DNA from: Pseudorhodobacter antarcticus
GTDB taxonomy: Bacteria; Pseudomonadota; Alphaproteobacteria; Rhodobacterales; Rhodobacteraceae
Length of the DNA: 45,098 nucleotides
Direction of reading: 5' to 3'
Assembly (NCBI GenBank): GCA_945862465.1
Contig: CAMAYO010000012.1
Span: 1 to 45,098, forward strand
Shown: piece after piece, positions 25,337-33,919 of the stretch
Layout of the letters: every line of letters begins with the position of its first letter
Numbering within the stretch: position 1 is the first letter of the stretch
Notes under the pieces: model-generated
Seen by the model: the letters and a program-made list of their open reading frames with translations, nothing else
Database searches by the model: none
Told to the model about the DNA's origin: nothing
Program-made: the position numbers and the translations under genes

Positions 25337-26634
25337 TGCAAACCTTCTTCACCGATGCCCAACTGGCTGACCCAACGCTTGCCGAGGCGAACAAGATCCT
25401 GCGCGCCTGTGTGCATTGCGGCCTGTGCACCGCGACTTGCCCCAGCTATCAGGTGCTGGGCGATGAGTTAGACAGCCCCCGTGGACGCATCTACTTGATC
25501 AAAGAAATGCTGGAATCTGGCCGTGCTGCCGATGCCAAAACCGCCAAACACATCGACCGCTGCCTTGGCTGCTTGGCCTGCACCACAACCTGCCCCTCGG
25601 GCGTGGATTACGCCCATCTGATCGAAATGGGCCGCGACCATGTCGAAAAAACCTATCGCCGCCCATGGATGGATAGGCTGTTGCGCGCCGTATTGGTGGC
25701 GGTGATGCCCTATCCCACGCGCTTTCGTCTGGCCGTTTTTGCGGCGCGCCTGACCCGCCCCTTGGCGCGCCTGATCCCCGATGCGCGGGTGCAGGCGTTG
25801 CTTCAGTTGGTGCCCAAAACCCTGCCCCCCGTCAGCCGCAACGATGATGCGCAGGTGTTCGCAGCCCTTGGCCCGCGCAAGATGCGCGTGGCGCTGATGA
25901 CGGGTTGTGTGCAAAAGGCGCTGGATACCGAGATCAACGATGCCACCATTCGCCTTCTGACACGGTTGGGGGCCGAGGTCGTTGTGCCGCCGAACATGGG
26001 CTGCTGCGGGGCTTTGCCGCTGCACATGGGGCAAGAGCATTTCGCCAAGCCCATGGCGCGCAGCATGGTGCAAGCGGTGATGGTGGCGCACCAAGCGGGG
26101 CCTTTGGATGCCTTGGTGATCAACACCTCGGGCTGCGGATCGACAGTGAAAGATTATGGCCACCTGTTCGCGCAAGATGCCTTGTCGGGCGAGGCGGCGC
26201 AGGTGGCGGGTTTGGCGAAAGACGTAACCGAGGTGATTGCCGCGCTTGGTTTGCCTAAGACGCAAGCCAAAGGGCTGGCTGTGGCCTATCACGCAGCCTG
26301 TTCGCTACAGCATGGCCAAAAGATCAAGTCGCTGCCCAAAGACTTGCTGACACAGGCGGGCTTTCAGGTCAGCGAGCCCACCGACAGCCATTTGTGCTGC
26401 GGATCGGCGGGGACGTATAACATTTTGCAACCCGAAATCTCGGCCGAACTGCGCCAGCGCAAGGTAAGCAGCCTGATGGCGCGCAAGCCCGATGTGATCG
26501 CGGCGGGCAATTTGGGATGCATGATCCAGATCGGGCAAGAGGCGGGTGTGCCCGTGGTGCACACCGTTAGCCTGCTTGATTGGGCCACGGGCGGCCCCAT
26601 GCCCGTGGCGCTGCGCCAAAAGCAAGGTGCCTAA
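25336..26634 (+). CDS. glcF: Glycolate oxidase iron-sulfur subunit GlcF
   Basis: Electron-transfer subunit of glycolate oxidase that passes electrons to the quinone pool. Of its 432 residues, the N-terminal part has two 4Fe-4S motifs: CVHCGLCTATCP (Cys25, 28, 31, 35) and CLGCLACTTTCP (Cys76, 79, 82, 86). Two CCG-type domains follow: NMGCCGALPLHMG and HLCCGSAGTYNILQPE. It is the last gene of the glc operon and ends nine bases before the stop of a convergent gene. No separate terminator is evident. Confidence 0.96.
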   Translation: MQTFFTDAQLADPTLAEANKILRACVHCGLCTATCPSYQVLGDELDSPRGRIYLIKEMLESGRAADAKTAKHIDRCLGCLACTTTCPSGVDYAHLIEMGRDHVEKTYRRPWMDRLLRAVLVAVMPYPTRFRLAVFAARLTRPLARLIPDARVQALLQLVPKTLPPVSRNDDAQVFAALGPRKMRVALMTGCVQKALDTEINDATIRLLTRLGAEVVVPPNMGCCGALPLHMGQEHFAKPMARSMVQAVMVAHQAGPLDALVINTSGCGSTVKDYGHLFAQDALSGEAAQVAGLAKDVTEVIAALGLPKTQAKGLAVAYHAACSLQHGQKIKSLPKDLLTQAGFQVSEPTDSHLCCGSAGTYNILQPEISAELRQRKVSSLMARKPDVIAAGNLGCMIQIGQEAGVPVVHTVSLLDWATGGPMPVALRQKQGA

Positions 26635-26643
26635 GGCGGGCGC

Positions 26644-27138
26644 TTAGTAAATCAGGCCGTCCAGCAAGCCATAAGCCCCGCCGCGCGTTTCCAGCATGGC
26701 CAACTGGCCTGATTCGCGGGCAAAGGCCGTGATCGCCCGATAGGTGCCCGGGCCAAAGCTGCCGTCCACATAGCCAAAGTAGTAGCCATAGTTGGCAAGG
26801 GCGGATTGAATGCGGCGGCGTTCGCCCGGCGTGTAAGACTGAAACGCTTGCGCAGCGGGGGTGGCGTAGTAGCTTTGCACAGGTGCCTGATAGACGGGCG
26901 TTTGGTAAACGGGGCGCGGCTGCACGGGGTAGTAGACCTGCGGATGCACCTCTTGCGCGCGGTGTTGGCGCGCATCATTCACAATCGCACCCAGCAACAG
27001 CACCGACAGCGCGCCCTTGGTGAAATCTTGCTCGCGCTGGCCCCAAGCCAAGGCGGGGGCAACCGAGGTGCCCAGCAACGCCAAGGCGACAGTGCCAGAG
27101 ATAACCGAGCGTTTGATCGTGGAGATATGCGAAACCAT
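26644..27138 (-). CDS. Secreted peptidoglycan-binding domain protein
   Basis: A 164-residue exported protein. A signal peptide (residues 1-31, ending APALA) is followed by a Tyr/Pro/Gln-rich linker (residues about 62-95, with repeats such as PVYQTPVYQAPVQSYY). The C-terminal peptidoglycan-binding type 1 motif is about residues 103-150: RRRIQSALANYGYYFGYVDG followed by SFGPGTYRAITAFARESGQ. It may bind cell-wall glycan in the periplasm; no catalytic domain is present. A good ribosome-binding site (AAAGGA) precedes the ATG at 27136-27138. It stands downstream of the cupin terminator and thus probably has its own promoter in the 150-base gap. Confidence 0.85.
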   Translation of the reverse strand: MVSHISTIKRSVISGTVALALLGTSVAPALAWGQREQDFTKGALSVLLLGAIVNDARQHRAQEVHPQVYYPVQPRPVYQTPVYQAPVQSYYATPAAQAFQSYTPGERRRIQSALANYGYYFGYVDGSFGPGTYRAITAFARESGQLAMLETRGGAYGLLDGLIY

Positions 27139-27234
27139 GTCGTGATCCTTTCAAAGGCTGAAGGGCCAATGCCGCGGAAGCGTTCCTTTGGCGTTTGCCT
27201 TGGATCCAACATGGGGATTGGGCGGCGGATAGGC

Positions 27235-27271
27235 AAAATCAGGGCCTTGCTAGGTGATAACAAGGCCCTGA
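27235..27271 (-). terminator. Intrinsic terminator of the cupin gene
   Basis: A perfect 11-bp stem, TCAGGGCCTTG (27239-27249) with CAAGGCCCTGA (27261-27271), has an 11-base loop. On the minus strand it is followed by TTTT (complement of 27235-27238). It lies 17 bases after the cupin stop codon. Confidence 0.85.
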
Positions 27272-27288
27272 AATTGAGGATAACCCGC

Positions 27289-27642
27289 TTATTTCAAACG
27301 GAAATCAAAGTGCTTGCGCACATCTTCCTCGATCACCCAAGTGCCTTTGAACGTAGGTTCCACCACAAAGGCATCGCCCGCCTTGACCGTGACAGGGGTT
27401 CCGCCATCGGGCGTAATGGTGATGCGGCCCGCGATCAGCACGACATATTCATAGGCGGTATAGGTCGCGTGATAGGACCCTTTTGTGCATTCCCAAATAC
27501 CCGACATCATGTCGCCTGCAGCAGAGGTGTGCAGCACCCAGGTTTTCATCTTGGGGCTGCCAGCGGTGACAACCCAGCCGTCCAGATCATCGGTGGAGGG
27601 GGTTAATCCGGCGGTGGGGGAGAGTTTGATGACGCTTTGCAT
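27289..27642 (-). CDS. Single-domain cupin protein
   Basis: A small cupin of 117 residues, close in appearance to the DUF861/Cupin_3 group. Conserved features are WVLHTSAAGDMMSGIWECTKG, YTAYEYVVLIAGRITITPDG, and VKAGDAFVVEPTFKGTWVIEEDVRKHF. Only part of the canonical metal-binding histidine set is present, so enzyme activity is uncertain. The start is the ATG at 27640-27642 with GGAGG nearby; the longer frame adds 20 unlikely residues. It lies downstream of gabD on the same strand, but two inverted repeats and a GC-rich hairpin separate them, suggesting its own control. A link to amine or amino-acid breakdown is inferred from gabD. Confidence 0.85.
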   Translation of the reverse strand: MQSVIKLSPTAGLTPSTDDLDGWVVTAGSPKMKTWVLHTSAAGDMMSGIWECTKGSYHATYTAYEYVVLIAGRITITPDGGTPVTVKAGDAFVVEPTFKGTWVIEEDVRKHFDFRLK

Positions 27643-27670
27643 TGATGGCCTCCTTGGTTGGATGGGGCCA

Positions 27671-27713
27671 TCTTGCGCAAGAATCGCCTCTTGTCGCTGC
27701 AAATGGCGACAAG
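27671..27713. promoter_or_regulatory. Two stacked dyads upstream of the cupin gene
   Basis: A 12-base palindrome TCTTGCGCAAGA (27671-27682) is followed seven bases later by the inverted repeat CTTGTCGC (27690-27697) / GCGACAAG (27706-27713) with an eight-base spacer. They lie 29-71 bases upstream of the cupin start. Their arrangement looks like a pair of operators, but no regulator gene is next to them. Confidence 0.45.
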
Positions 27714-27730
27714 GGCATGGTCAAGCCCGA

Positions 27731-27754
27731 CCCCGGCGGCACGAACCGCCGGGG
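27731..27754 (-). terminator. GC-rich hairpin just after gabD
   Basis: CCCCGGCGG (27731-27739) and CCGCCGGGG (27746-27754) form a perfect 9-bp stem with a six-base loop, beginning nine bases after the gabD stop. No T-run follows, so it may be a weak or Rho-assisted terminator or a 3'-end stabiliser. Confidence 0.5.
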
Positions 27755-27763
27755 CCGAAAGGG

Positions 27764-29242
27764 TCAGATCGACAAGCAGATGTATTTCATTTCCAGATAG
27801 TCTTCGATCCCATGGTGGCTGCCTTCGCGGCCAAGGCCGGATTGCTTCACACCGCCAAAGGGGGCGACTTCGGTCGAAATCAAGCCGGTGTTCACGCCGA
27901 CCATGCCGTATTCCAGCGCCTCTTGCACACGGGTGATCCGCCCAATGTCGCGGGAGTAGAAGTACGAGGCAAGGCCAAAGATCGTATCATTCGCAAGCGC
28001 GATGATCTCTTCTTCGGTGTCAAACTTGAACAGCGGGGCCAAGGGGCCAAAGGTTTCTTCGGTCGCCACTTTGGCGGTGGGCAAAACGCCCGTCACCACG
28101 GTGGGTTCAAAGAACGTGCCGCCCAAGGCGTGGCGGTTGCCGCCGGTCAAGATCTTGCCGCCTGATGCCAGAACATCGGCGATATGCTCTTGCACCTTTT
28201 CCACAGCGCTTTCGTTGATCAGGGGGCCGGTGGTCGTGCCCGTTTTCAACCCATCGCCAATCGCCAGTTTTTGCACGGCGGCCGACAGCTTTTGTGCAAA
28301 GGCGTCATAAACGCCCGCTTGCACATAGATGCGGTTGGCACAGACGCAGGTTTGGCCGTTGTTGCGGAACTTGGAAATCATCGCGCCTTCGACAGCCTTG
28401 TCCAGATCGGCATCGTCAAACACGATGAACGGCGCGTTGCCGCCCAATTCCATCGAGCATTTCAGCACCTGTTCGGCCGCCTGACGCAGCAGAATGCGGC
28501 CCACTTCGGTCGACCCGGTGAAGGTCAGTTTGCGCACGGCAGGGTTCTCGCAGAACTCTTTGCCGATGTCGGACGACCGGCTAGAGGTGATCACCGAAAA
28601 CACACCACCCGGAACGCCAGCACGTTCCGCCAGAACAGCCAGCGCAATGGCCGACAACGGCGTTTCCGCAGCAGGGCGGCACACAAAGCCGCAGCCAGCG
28701 GCCAAGGCCGGGGCCACTTTGCGCGCGATCATCGCGTTGGGAAAGTTCCACGGCGTGATCGAAGCGGCAACGCCAATGGGCTGCTTGATCACCGTGATGC
28801 GCTTGTCGCGCTGGTGGCCAGGAATGGTTTCCCCGTAGATGCGCTTGGCCTCTTCGCCGAACCATTCGATAAAGCTTGCGCCGTAGACCACTTCGCCCTT
28901 CGCCTCGGGCAGGGGTTTGCCCTGCTCGGCGGTCAGGATCGTGCCAAGGTCGTCTTGGTGCACCAAGCACAGATCATACCATTTGCGCAGGATTGCCGCG
29001 CGTTCCTTGCCGGTGCGCGCGGCCCATTCGTGGCGCGCCTTGTCGGCTGCGGCAATAGCGCGGGCGGCATCGGCGCGCGTCAGGTCGGGCACACGGGCGA
29101 TGATGTCACCGCGCGCGGGGTTGGTGACAGCAAAGGTCGCGCCATCGGCCGCGTCCACCCATTCGCCGGCCACATAGGCCTTGTTGGGCAGAAGCGTTGG
29201 GTCTTTAAGCAAAGCGCGCAGATCGGTTACGGAATCGAGCAT
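27764..29242 (-). CDS. gabD: Succinate-semialdehyde dehydrogenase, NAD(P)-dependent
   Basis: Oxidises succinate semialdehyde to succinate, the last step of GABA degradation feeding the TCA cycle. The product has 492 residues, the family length. Signatures are ITPWNFPNAMIARKVAPALA, the NAD-site FTGSTEVGRILL, the general base Glu265 in MELGGNAPF, the nucleophile Cys299 in NNGQTCVCANRIY, and the C-terminal EVAPFGGVKQSGLGREGSHH. At the position usually written KPA in this family it reads CRPAAETP (Arg189). The ATG at 29240-29242 has GAGGAGG upstream. No GABA transaminase is adjacent; the class III aminotransferase at 40958 could supply one. Confidence 0.93.
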   Translation of the reverse strand: MLDSVTDLRALLKDPTLLPNKAYVAGEWVDAADGATFAVTNPARGDIIARVPDLTRADAARAIAAADKARHEWAARTGKERAAILRKWYDLCLVHQDDLGTILTAEQGKPLPEAKGEVVYGASFIEWFGEEAKRIYGETIPGHQRDKRITVIKQPIGVAASITPWNFPNAMIARKVAPALAAGCGFVCRPAAETPLSAIALAVLAERAGVPGGVFSVITSSRSSDIGKEFCENPAVRKLTFTGSTEVGRILLRQAAEQVLKCSMELGGNAPFIVFDDADLDKAVEGAMISKFRNNGQTCVCANRIYVQAGVYDAFAQKLSAAVQKLAIGDGLKTGTTTGPLINESAVEKVQEHIADVLASGGKILTGGNRHALGGTFFEPTVVTGVLPTAKVATEETFGPLAPLFKFDTEEEIIALANDTIFGLASYFYSRDIGRITRVQEALEYGMVGVNTGLISTEVAPFGGVKQSGLGREGSHHGIEDYLEMKYICLSI

Positions 29243-29347
29243 CGTGGGGCCTCCTCATCTCGTTGCGACTGCAATGACGCAGGCGGGGGCAAAAGTCCAG
29301 TTCTGGGTGCTTGGGTTTGATCAAATGGAGTGGCGGGGGAAAGTGGG

Positions 29348-30130
29348 ATGCAAACAATGGACCAAGCCTATCAAAACGGCGCTTATATTGCGGGGGCGGA
29401 TGCCTATCCGCCGCGCTGGATGGCGGCAGCGCAAGCCTTTCGCGACAGCTTGGGGGCGCGGGCGGTTCTGGATCAGCCCTACGGAACCGGCCCCCGCCAG
29501 CGGTTTGATCTATTCTATCCCCAAGGCCAACCCAAAGGGCTGCTCGTCTTTGTTCACGGGGGCTATTGGCTGGCTTTTGGGCGGGAAACTTGGTCGCATC
29601 TGGCGGCGGGGGCTTTGGGCCAAGGCTGGGCCTGTGCCATGCCATCTTACTCTTTGGCACCAGATGCCCGCATCGCCCAGATGACGGACGAGGTGGCGCA
29701 AGCCATCCGCGCCGCATCCGTCAGGGTCGCGGGCCCCGTGGTCGTGACAGGCCACTCTGCAGGAGGCCATCTTGCCGCCCGCATGGGTTGCGCCGACCAA
29801 GCGCTGCCCCAAGTGCGGCGTGTGGTCCCGATCTCGCCCTTGGCCGAGCTTGACCCGCTGCGCCAAACCGCCATGAACGCCGACCTACGGCTAGACGATG
29901 CCGAAGTCGCCCAGGAAAGCCCCGCCCGCTTGCCACTGCGCGCCAACTGTTCGGCCCATGTCTGGGTTGGCGGCGACGAGCGGCCCGCCTTCCTCTGGCA
30001 AGCCCGCACCTTGTCCGAGGCTTGGGGCTGCGATTGGTCCGTTGCCCCGACCCTTCACCATTTCAACGTGATCGACGGCCTATCAGACCCACAGTCCCCC
30101 CTCATGACGGCCTGTCTAAGCGGGTTCTGA
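29348..30130 (+). CDS. Alpha/beta hydrolase (esterase / kynurenine-formamidase-like)
   Basis: A 260-residue hydrolase. The oxyanion-hole motif HGGYW (70-74) is the form found in kynurenine-formamidase-type and related esterases. The nucleophile is Ser137 in GHSAGGH, with probable partners Asp210 (GGDERPAF) and His238 (HHFNVIDGL). No signal peptide is present. The ATG at 29348 is chosen because a GGGGGA lies upstream; alternative starts exist at 29330 (GTG) and 29357 (ATG). It diverges from gabD across 105 bases and converges on the YcaQ gene. No other kynurenine-pathway gene is nearby, so the substrate is not predicted. Confidence 0.87.
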   Translation: MQTMDQAYQNGAYIAGADAYPPRWMAAAQAFRDSLGARAVLDQPYGTGPRQRFDLFYPQGQPKGLLVFVHGGYWLAFGRETWSHLAAGALGQGWACAMPSYSLAPDARIAQMTDEVAQAIRAASVRVAGPVVVTGHSAGGHLAARMGCADQALPQVRRVVPISPLAELDPLRQTAMNADLRLDDAEVAQESPARLPLRANCSAHVWVGGDERPAFLWQARTLSEAWGCDWSVAPTLHHFNVIDGLSDPQSPLMTACLSGF

Positions 30131-30161
30131 ACCCCCTTGATCTTGGCCCAAATGTCAAGTC

Positions 30162-31367
30162 TTAGGCCAATGTCGCGCGCTGCCAGCCGTCTTCCATCGC
30201 AACCTGATCGCAGCCTGCGAAATGGGCCAGACGGTGCAATTCGGCCTCAAGCCGCTGCAATCGCCCTGCGGAAAGGATGATACCCGCTCCGGGCCAAAAG
30301 GCGCGCAGGCGTAGGGTGGATTGGTCGCGAAAGGCTTTCACATCCAAACGGCCGATCAGGCGGCTGCCTTCCAGCACGGGGAAGACGTAGTAGCCATATT
30401 GGCGCTTGGCTTCGGGCACGAAAACCTCGATCCGGTAGCGAAAGCCAAACAGAAATTCGGCCCTATCACGGTCGCGCAGGGCGGGGTCAAAGGGCGACAG
30501 GATGCGCACGCGCTGGGCTGGCGGTTCGGGGGCATCCTGTGCCGCTTGCATCACATCGGGGCGGGCAAGGCTGCGTTTGCGGTTTCCATCTGCGCCTTCG
30601 ATGTCGATTGGGGCAACCTCTCCCCGCTTTAAAGCGCCCTGCGCCCAAGCTTTGGCTTCCTGCGGGGTGATCAGGTTCCAAAAGGCGCGCAGTTCGGCGG
30701 GGTCGGCAAAGCCCAGATGATCAAGGGCGGATTGGCAGGCCCAGTGGATCATCTGGTCGCGGTCGCCCAAGGGCGCGCGGTGGGCTTTGGGGATCACCCG
30801 CTCGGTCAGATCGTAGACTTTGCGAAACCCCTCACGCCGTGTAATGGCCAGTTGCCCTGTGCGCCACAGCCATTCCAGCGCCGTTTTTGACGGGTGCCAG
30901 TCCCACCACCCGCCAGACCCGCGCGGCTCGTCCTTACCCACGTCGGCGGTGGTTAGGGGGCCTTCGGCTGTGATGCGGTGCAGGATTTGGTCAAACAGTG
31001 CGTCATATCCGGGGCGGAACCATTTGGCCCAATTCGCCCGAAGTCGCACGGCGTCACTGACAAAGCGGTGGTGCCAATGGCCGTGCAGCGCCACGGGCAG
31101 GATGGCGGCGTCGTGGGTCCAATGCTCCCACAAGGCGCGGTCGTGTTCGATCAGGCGGCGTAAATCCTCGGGCTTATAGCTTTGCCGCCGCGACCAGAGG
31201 ATCATGTGATGGGCGCGTTCGACCGTGTTGATGCTGTCGACCTGCACAAAGCCCAAACGGCCTACCAAATCGGCCAGCGCTTGGCCCGTGGCGGGGCCCG
31301 TAGGCGGCTCTGCCAAGGCGTGGCGGTGCAGGAACAGACGGCGGGCTTGGGGGTTGGTTAGGATCAT
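30162..31367 (-). CDS. YcaQ/AlkX-family DNA glycosylase (winged-helix, crosslink repair)
   Basis: A 401-residue member of the winged-helix DNA glycosylase family (HTH_42), whose E. coli member excises bulky or crosslinked N7-alkylguanines. The catalytic QxD motif is clear in GFVQVDSINTVERAHHMILW (about residues 40-59). Other family features are HDRALWEHWTHDAAILP, the GPLTTADV wing region, and a C-terminal block RILSPFDPALRDRDRAEFLFGF and YGYYVFPVLEGSRLIGRLDVK. It stands alone on the minus strand between a convergent hydrolase and the desaturase. The exact lesion specificity here is inferred from the family. Confidence 0.9.
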   Translation of the reverse strand: MILTNPQARRLFLHRHALAEPPTGPATGQALADLVGRLGFVQVDSINTVERAHHMILWSRRQSYKPEDLRRLIEHDRALWEHWTHDAAILPVALHGHWHHRFVSDAVRLRANWAKWFRPGYDALFDQILHRITAEGPLTTADVGKDEPRGSGGWWDWHPSKTALEWLWRTGQLAITRREGFRKVYDLTERVIPKAHRAPLGDRDQMIHWACQSALDHLGFADPAELRAFWNLITPQEAKAWAQGALKRGEVAPIDIEGADGNRKRSLARPDVMQAAQDAPEPPAQRVRILSPFDPALRDRDRAEFLFGFRYRIEVFVPEAKRQYGYYVFPVLEGSRLIGRLDVKAFRDQSTLRLRAFWPGAGIILSAGRLQRLEAELHRLAHFAGCDQVAMEDGWQRATLA

Positions 31368-31467
31368 GGCGTCAGGCTAGCAGCAGGGATGCTGTGCGCC
31401 AAGTCTGCCAGGCGGCGATCTGGGATCGGGCGGTGTTTTATGGATATTTGGGCACGTATGAAACGGG

Positions 31468-32505
31468 TCAGGTCGGCCCATAGAGACGGGTCATTTGGCG
31501 AAAGCTAAGAAGACGCTTGGTCTTTTCATCCCACAGCTTCAGTTTCACGCAAGACAGGCTTTGCCGCACTGTCAACTTTTGGGCCTGCGCCAGTGCGGGT
31601 TGGTCGGCCAAGACCTCGGTCAGGCGGTAAAACGGGATGCGGCTATAAAGGTGATGCACATGGTGAATGCCGATGTTGCCCGTCAACCATTGCAAAGGGC
31701 GCGGCAGTTTGTAGTGGGATGACCCTTCTAGGGCCGCATCATGGATTTGCCAGTCAGGGTCAGATTCCCAATGGGTCTTTTCAAACTGGTGCTGCACATA
31801 AAACAGCCACACCCCGATGGTCGCCCCAATGACCGAAGTGGGAATATAGATTAACAACAGCGGCATCAGACCATCCAGCCACAGGATCAGGCTGACGATC
31901 ATCACGATGAACGCATTGGTGCCCATGGCAGACACCCAATACCGCCAGCCCGACGCCATCAGACCCACGGGCAGCCGGTTTTGCAGGATAAACAGATAGC
32001 TTGGCCCCAGCACAAACAGCACCAAAGGGTGGCGATACAGCCGATACATCATCCGCCCCCAGCGGCTGCGGGCACGGTATTCCTCGACAGTCAGCGTCAG
32101 CACATCGCCTATGCCGCGATGGCTTAGGTTGCCGTGATGGGCGTGATGGATGGCGTGGGTGCGCCGCCACACGTCATAGGGGGTCAGGGTGATCACCCCC
32201 AAGGCGCGACCCAGCCAATCAGAGGCGCTGCGGTTACCGAAGTAAGAGGCATGGCCCAAATCGTGCTGGATGATAAAAATCCGCACCAAAAACCCGCCGT
32301 TCACCACGGCAATCGCCACCGACAGCCAAGCCGACACATCCAAAGCCGCCCAAGCCAGCGCCCACAACAACACAAAAGGCACCAGCGTCACCGCCAGTTC
32401 AAACAGGCTGCGCCACGTCGACGGCTCGCGGTAGCGCGCCAGTTTCACAACCCAAGCGCGCGCGCTGTCCTGACGGGACTGATCTGTGTGTGGGTCAGGG
32501 CGCAT
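31468..32505 (-). CDS. Membrane fatty-acid desaturase (delta-12-like)
   Basis: An integral-membrane di-iron desaturase of 345 residues. The three histidine boxes are HDLGH (81-85), HAIHH (117-121, followed by AHH) and HHVHH (281-285), all with spacings of the acyl-lipid desaturase family. An additional QHQFEKTHWE at about 238-247 is typical of delta-12-type enzymes. Hydrophobic stretches flank residues 38-78 and 162-236. It would introduce a double bond into membrane acyl chains, affecting fluidity. Regiospecificity cannot be read from the sequence. No strong ribosome-binding site precedes the ATG at 32503-32505. Confidence 0.92.
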   Translation of the reverse strand: MRPDPHTDQSRQDSARAWVVKLARYREPSTWRSLFELAVTLVPFVLLWALAWAALDVSAWLSVAIAVVNGGFLVRIFIIQHDLGHASYFGNRSASDWLGRALGVITLTPYDVWRRTHAIHHAHHGNLSHRGIGDVLTLTVEEYRARSRWGRMMYRLYRHPLVLFVLGPSYLFILQNRLPVGLMASGWRYWVSAMGTNAFIVMIVSLILWLDGLMPLLLIYIPTSVIGATIGVWLFYVQHQFEKTHWESDPDWQIHDAALEGSSHYKLPRPLQWLTGNIGIHHVHHLYSRIPFYRLTEVLADQPALAQAQKLTVRQSLSCVKLKLWDEKTKRLLSFRQMTRLYGPT

Positions 32506-32604
32506 TCAAAGGCCTAAGACAAAGGCCAAAGGGACGGCATGGCTCAAGATGCAGCTTCCGCTGTAAGGAACCGAGACCATGCCCGGACTTGCCCCCTTGT
32601 GACC

Positions 32605-32626
32605 GCTTTTGGGCGCGCCCGAAAGC
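32605..32626 (-). terminator. Hairpin immediately after rlmN
   Basis: GCTTTTGGGCG and CGCCCGAAAGC form a nearly perfect 22-base dyad (one mismatched or wobble pair) directly adjoining the rlmN stop codon. No T-run follows on the minus strand, so intrinsic termination is doubtful; it may act with Rho or protect the 3' end. Confidence 0.45.
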
Positions 32627-33805
32627 CTATTCGGCGGCGGGGGCGCCCTTGAGTGCGGATTTGCGCTGCTTTTCCGTCGCCGATTTCAACTGACCACAGG
32701 CGGCCATGATGTCTTCTCCGCGCGGGGTGCGGATGGGGGAGGCGTAGCCTGCGTTGTGGATGATGTCGGCGAAAGCGTGAATTCGGTTGCCGGACGACCG
32801 CTTATAGGGCGCGCCGGGCCATTCGTTGAAGGGGATCAGGTTCACCTTGGCTGGAATGCCCTGCAGCAGGTCAACCAAGCGGTGGGCGTCTTCTTTGGTG
32901 TCGTTCACCCCGTCCAGCATCACATATTCAAAGGTGATGCGTTCGGAATTTGACAGGCCGGGATAGGCGCGCAGGGCATCCAGCAGGGTGGCGATGTTCC
33001 ACTTTTTGTTGATGGGCACCAACTGGTCGCGCACGTCATCTGTGGTGGCGTGGAAGGATACAGCCAACAGGCAGCCAATCTCGGTCGCGGTGCGGGCAAT
33101 CTCGGGCACAACGCCGCTGGTTGACAGGGTGATCCGGCGGCGGCCAAGGCCAATGCCTTCGTCATCCATCACGATCTTCATCGCGTCGCGGACGTTGTCA
33201 AAGTTATACAGCGGTTCGCCCATGCCCATCAGCACCACGTTGGACACAAGGCGCACTTCGGGCTTGGGTTGGCCCTTAACCGGCCATTCGCCCAGATCAT
33301 CGCGCGCCAGCATAACTTGGCCGACAATCTCGGACGCGGTCAGATTGCGCACCAGTTTTTGCGTGCCGGTGTGGCAAAAGCTGCAGGTCAGCGTGCAGCC
33401 GACTTGTGAGGAAATGCACAAGGTGCCGCGGTCCGTTTCGGGGATATAGACCACCTCAACCTCGTGCCCGCCTTGGATGCGCACCAGATATTTGCGCGTG
33501 CCATCGGCCGAGATTTGGCGGGTGACGACTTCGGGCAGGTCGATGGTGAAATTCTCGGCCAGAAGAAGGCGGTAGTCTTTGGCAAGATTGCTCATCGCCA
33601 TGAAGTCGCGCAGGCCCCAGTAATAGACCCATTGCCACACTTGGCCCACGCGCATTTTGGCCTGATTTTCCGGCGTTCCGGCAGCAATCAGGGCGGTGCG
33701 CAACTGGTCGCGGGTCAGGCCGACGATGTTGGTTTTGCCCCCCTCAGCCAGCTTGCGCGGCAGGGTCAACACGTCTTGGGTGATGGGGGCATAGGCTGCG
33801 GTCAT
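32627..33805 (-). CDS. rlmN: Dual-specificity 23S rRNA/tRNA adenine C2 methyltransferase RlmN
   Basis: Radical-SAM enzyme that methylates C2 of A2503 in 23S rRNA and A37 in some tRNAs. From the ATG at 33803-33805 the product has 392 residues; an upstream in-frame extension of 19 residues is not family-like. The 4Fe-4S cysteines are Cys137, 141 and 144 in CTLTCSFC. The methyl-carrying cysteine is Cys370 in MAACGQL. Other marks are [47 protein letters not shown] and a [16 protein letters not shown] block. It lies 114 bases downstream of the IalB-family gene and could be read with it. Confidence 0.97.
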   Translation of the reverse strand: MTAAYAPITQDVLTLPRKLAEGGKTNIVGLTRDQLRTALIAAGTPENQAKMRVGQVWQWVYYWGLRDFMAMSNLAKDYRLLLAENFTIDLPEVVTRQISADGTRKYLVRIQGGHEVEVVYIPETDRGTLCISSQVGCTLTCSFCHTGTQKLVRNLTASEIVGQVMLARDDLGEWPVKGQPKPEVRLVSNVVLMGMGEPLYNFDNVRDAMKIVMDDEGIGLGRRRITLSTSGVVPEIARTATEIGCLLAVSFHATTDDVRDQLVPINKKWNIATLLDALRAYPGLSNSERITFEYVMLDGVNDTKEDAHRLVDLLQGIPAKVNLIPFNEWPGAPYKRSSGNRIHAFADIIHNAGYASPIRTPRGEDIMAACGQLKSATEKQRKSALKGAPAAE

Positions 33806-33919
33806 GCAAAGCGTCTCGGGGGTTGGTCCGGCCGTATAGCGGGAATGGCGGCCAAAGGCCACCGGTCTGTCAGGGGGTGGAATCGGCCCGCAGGGGGCCG
33901 GAGAGTGGACGCCTGCGCC

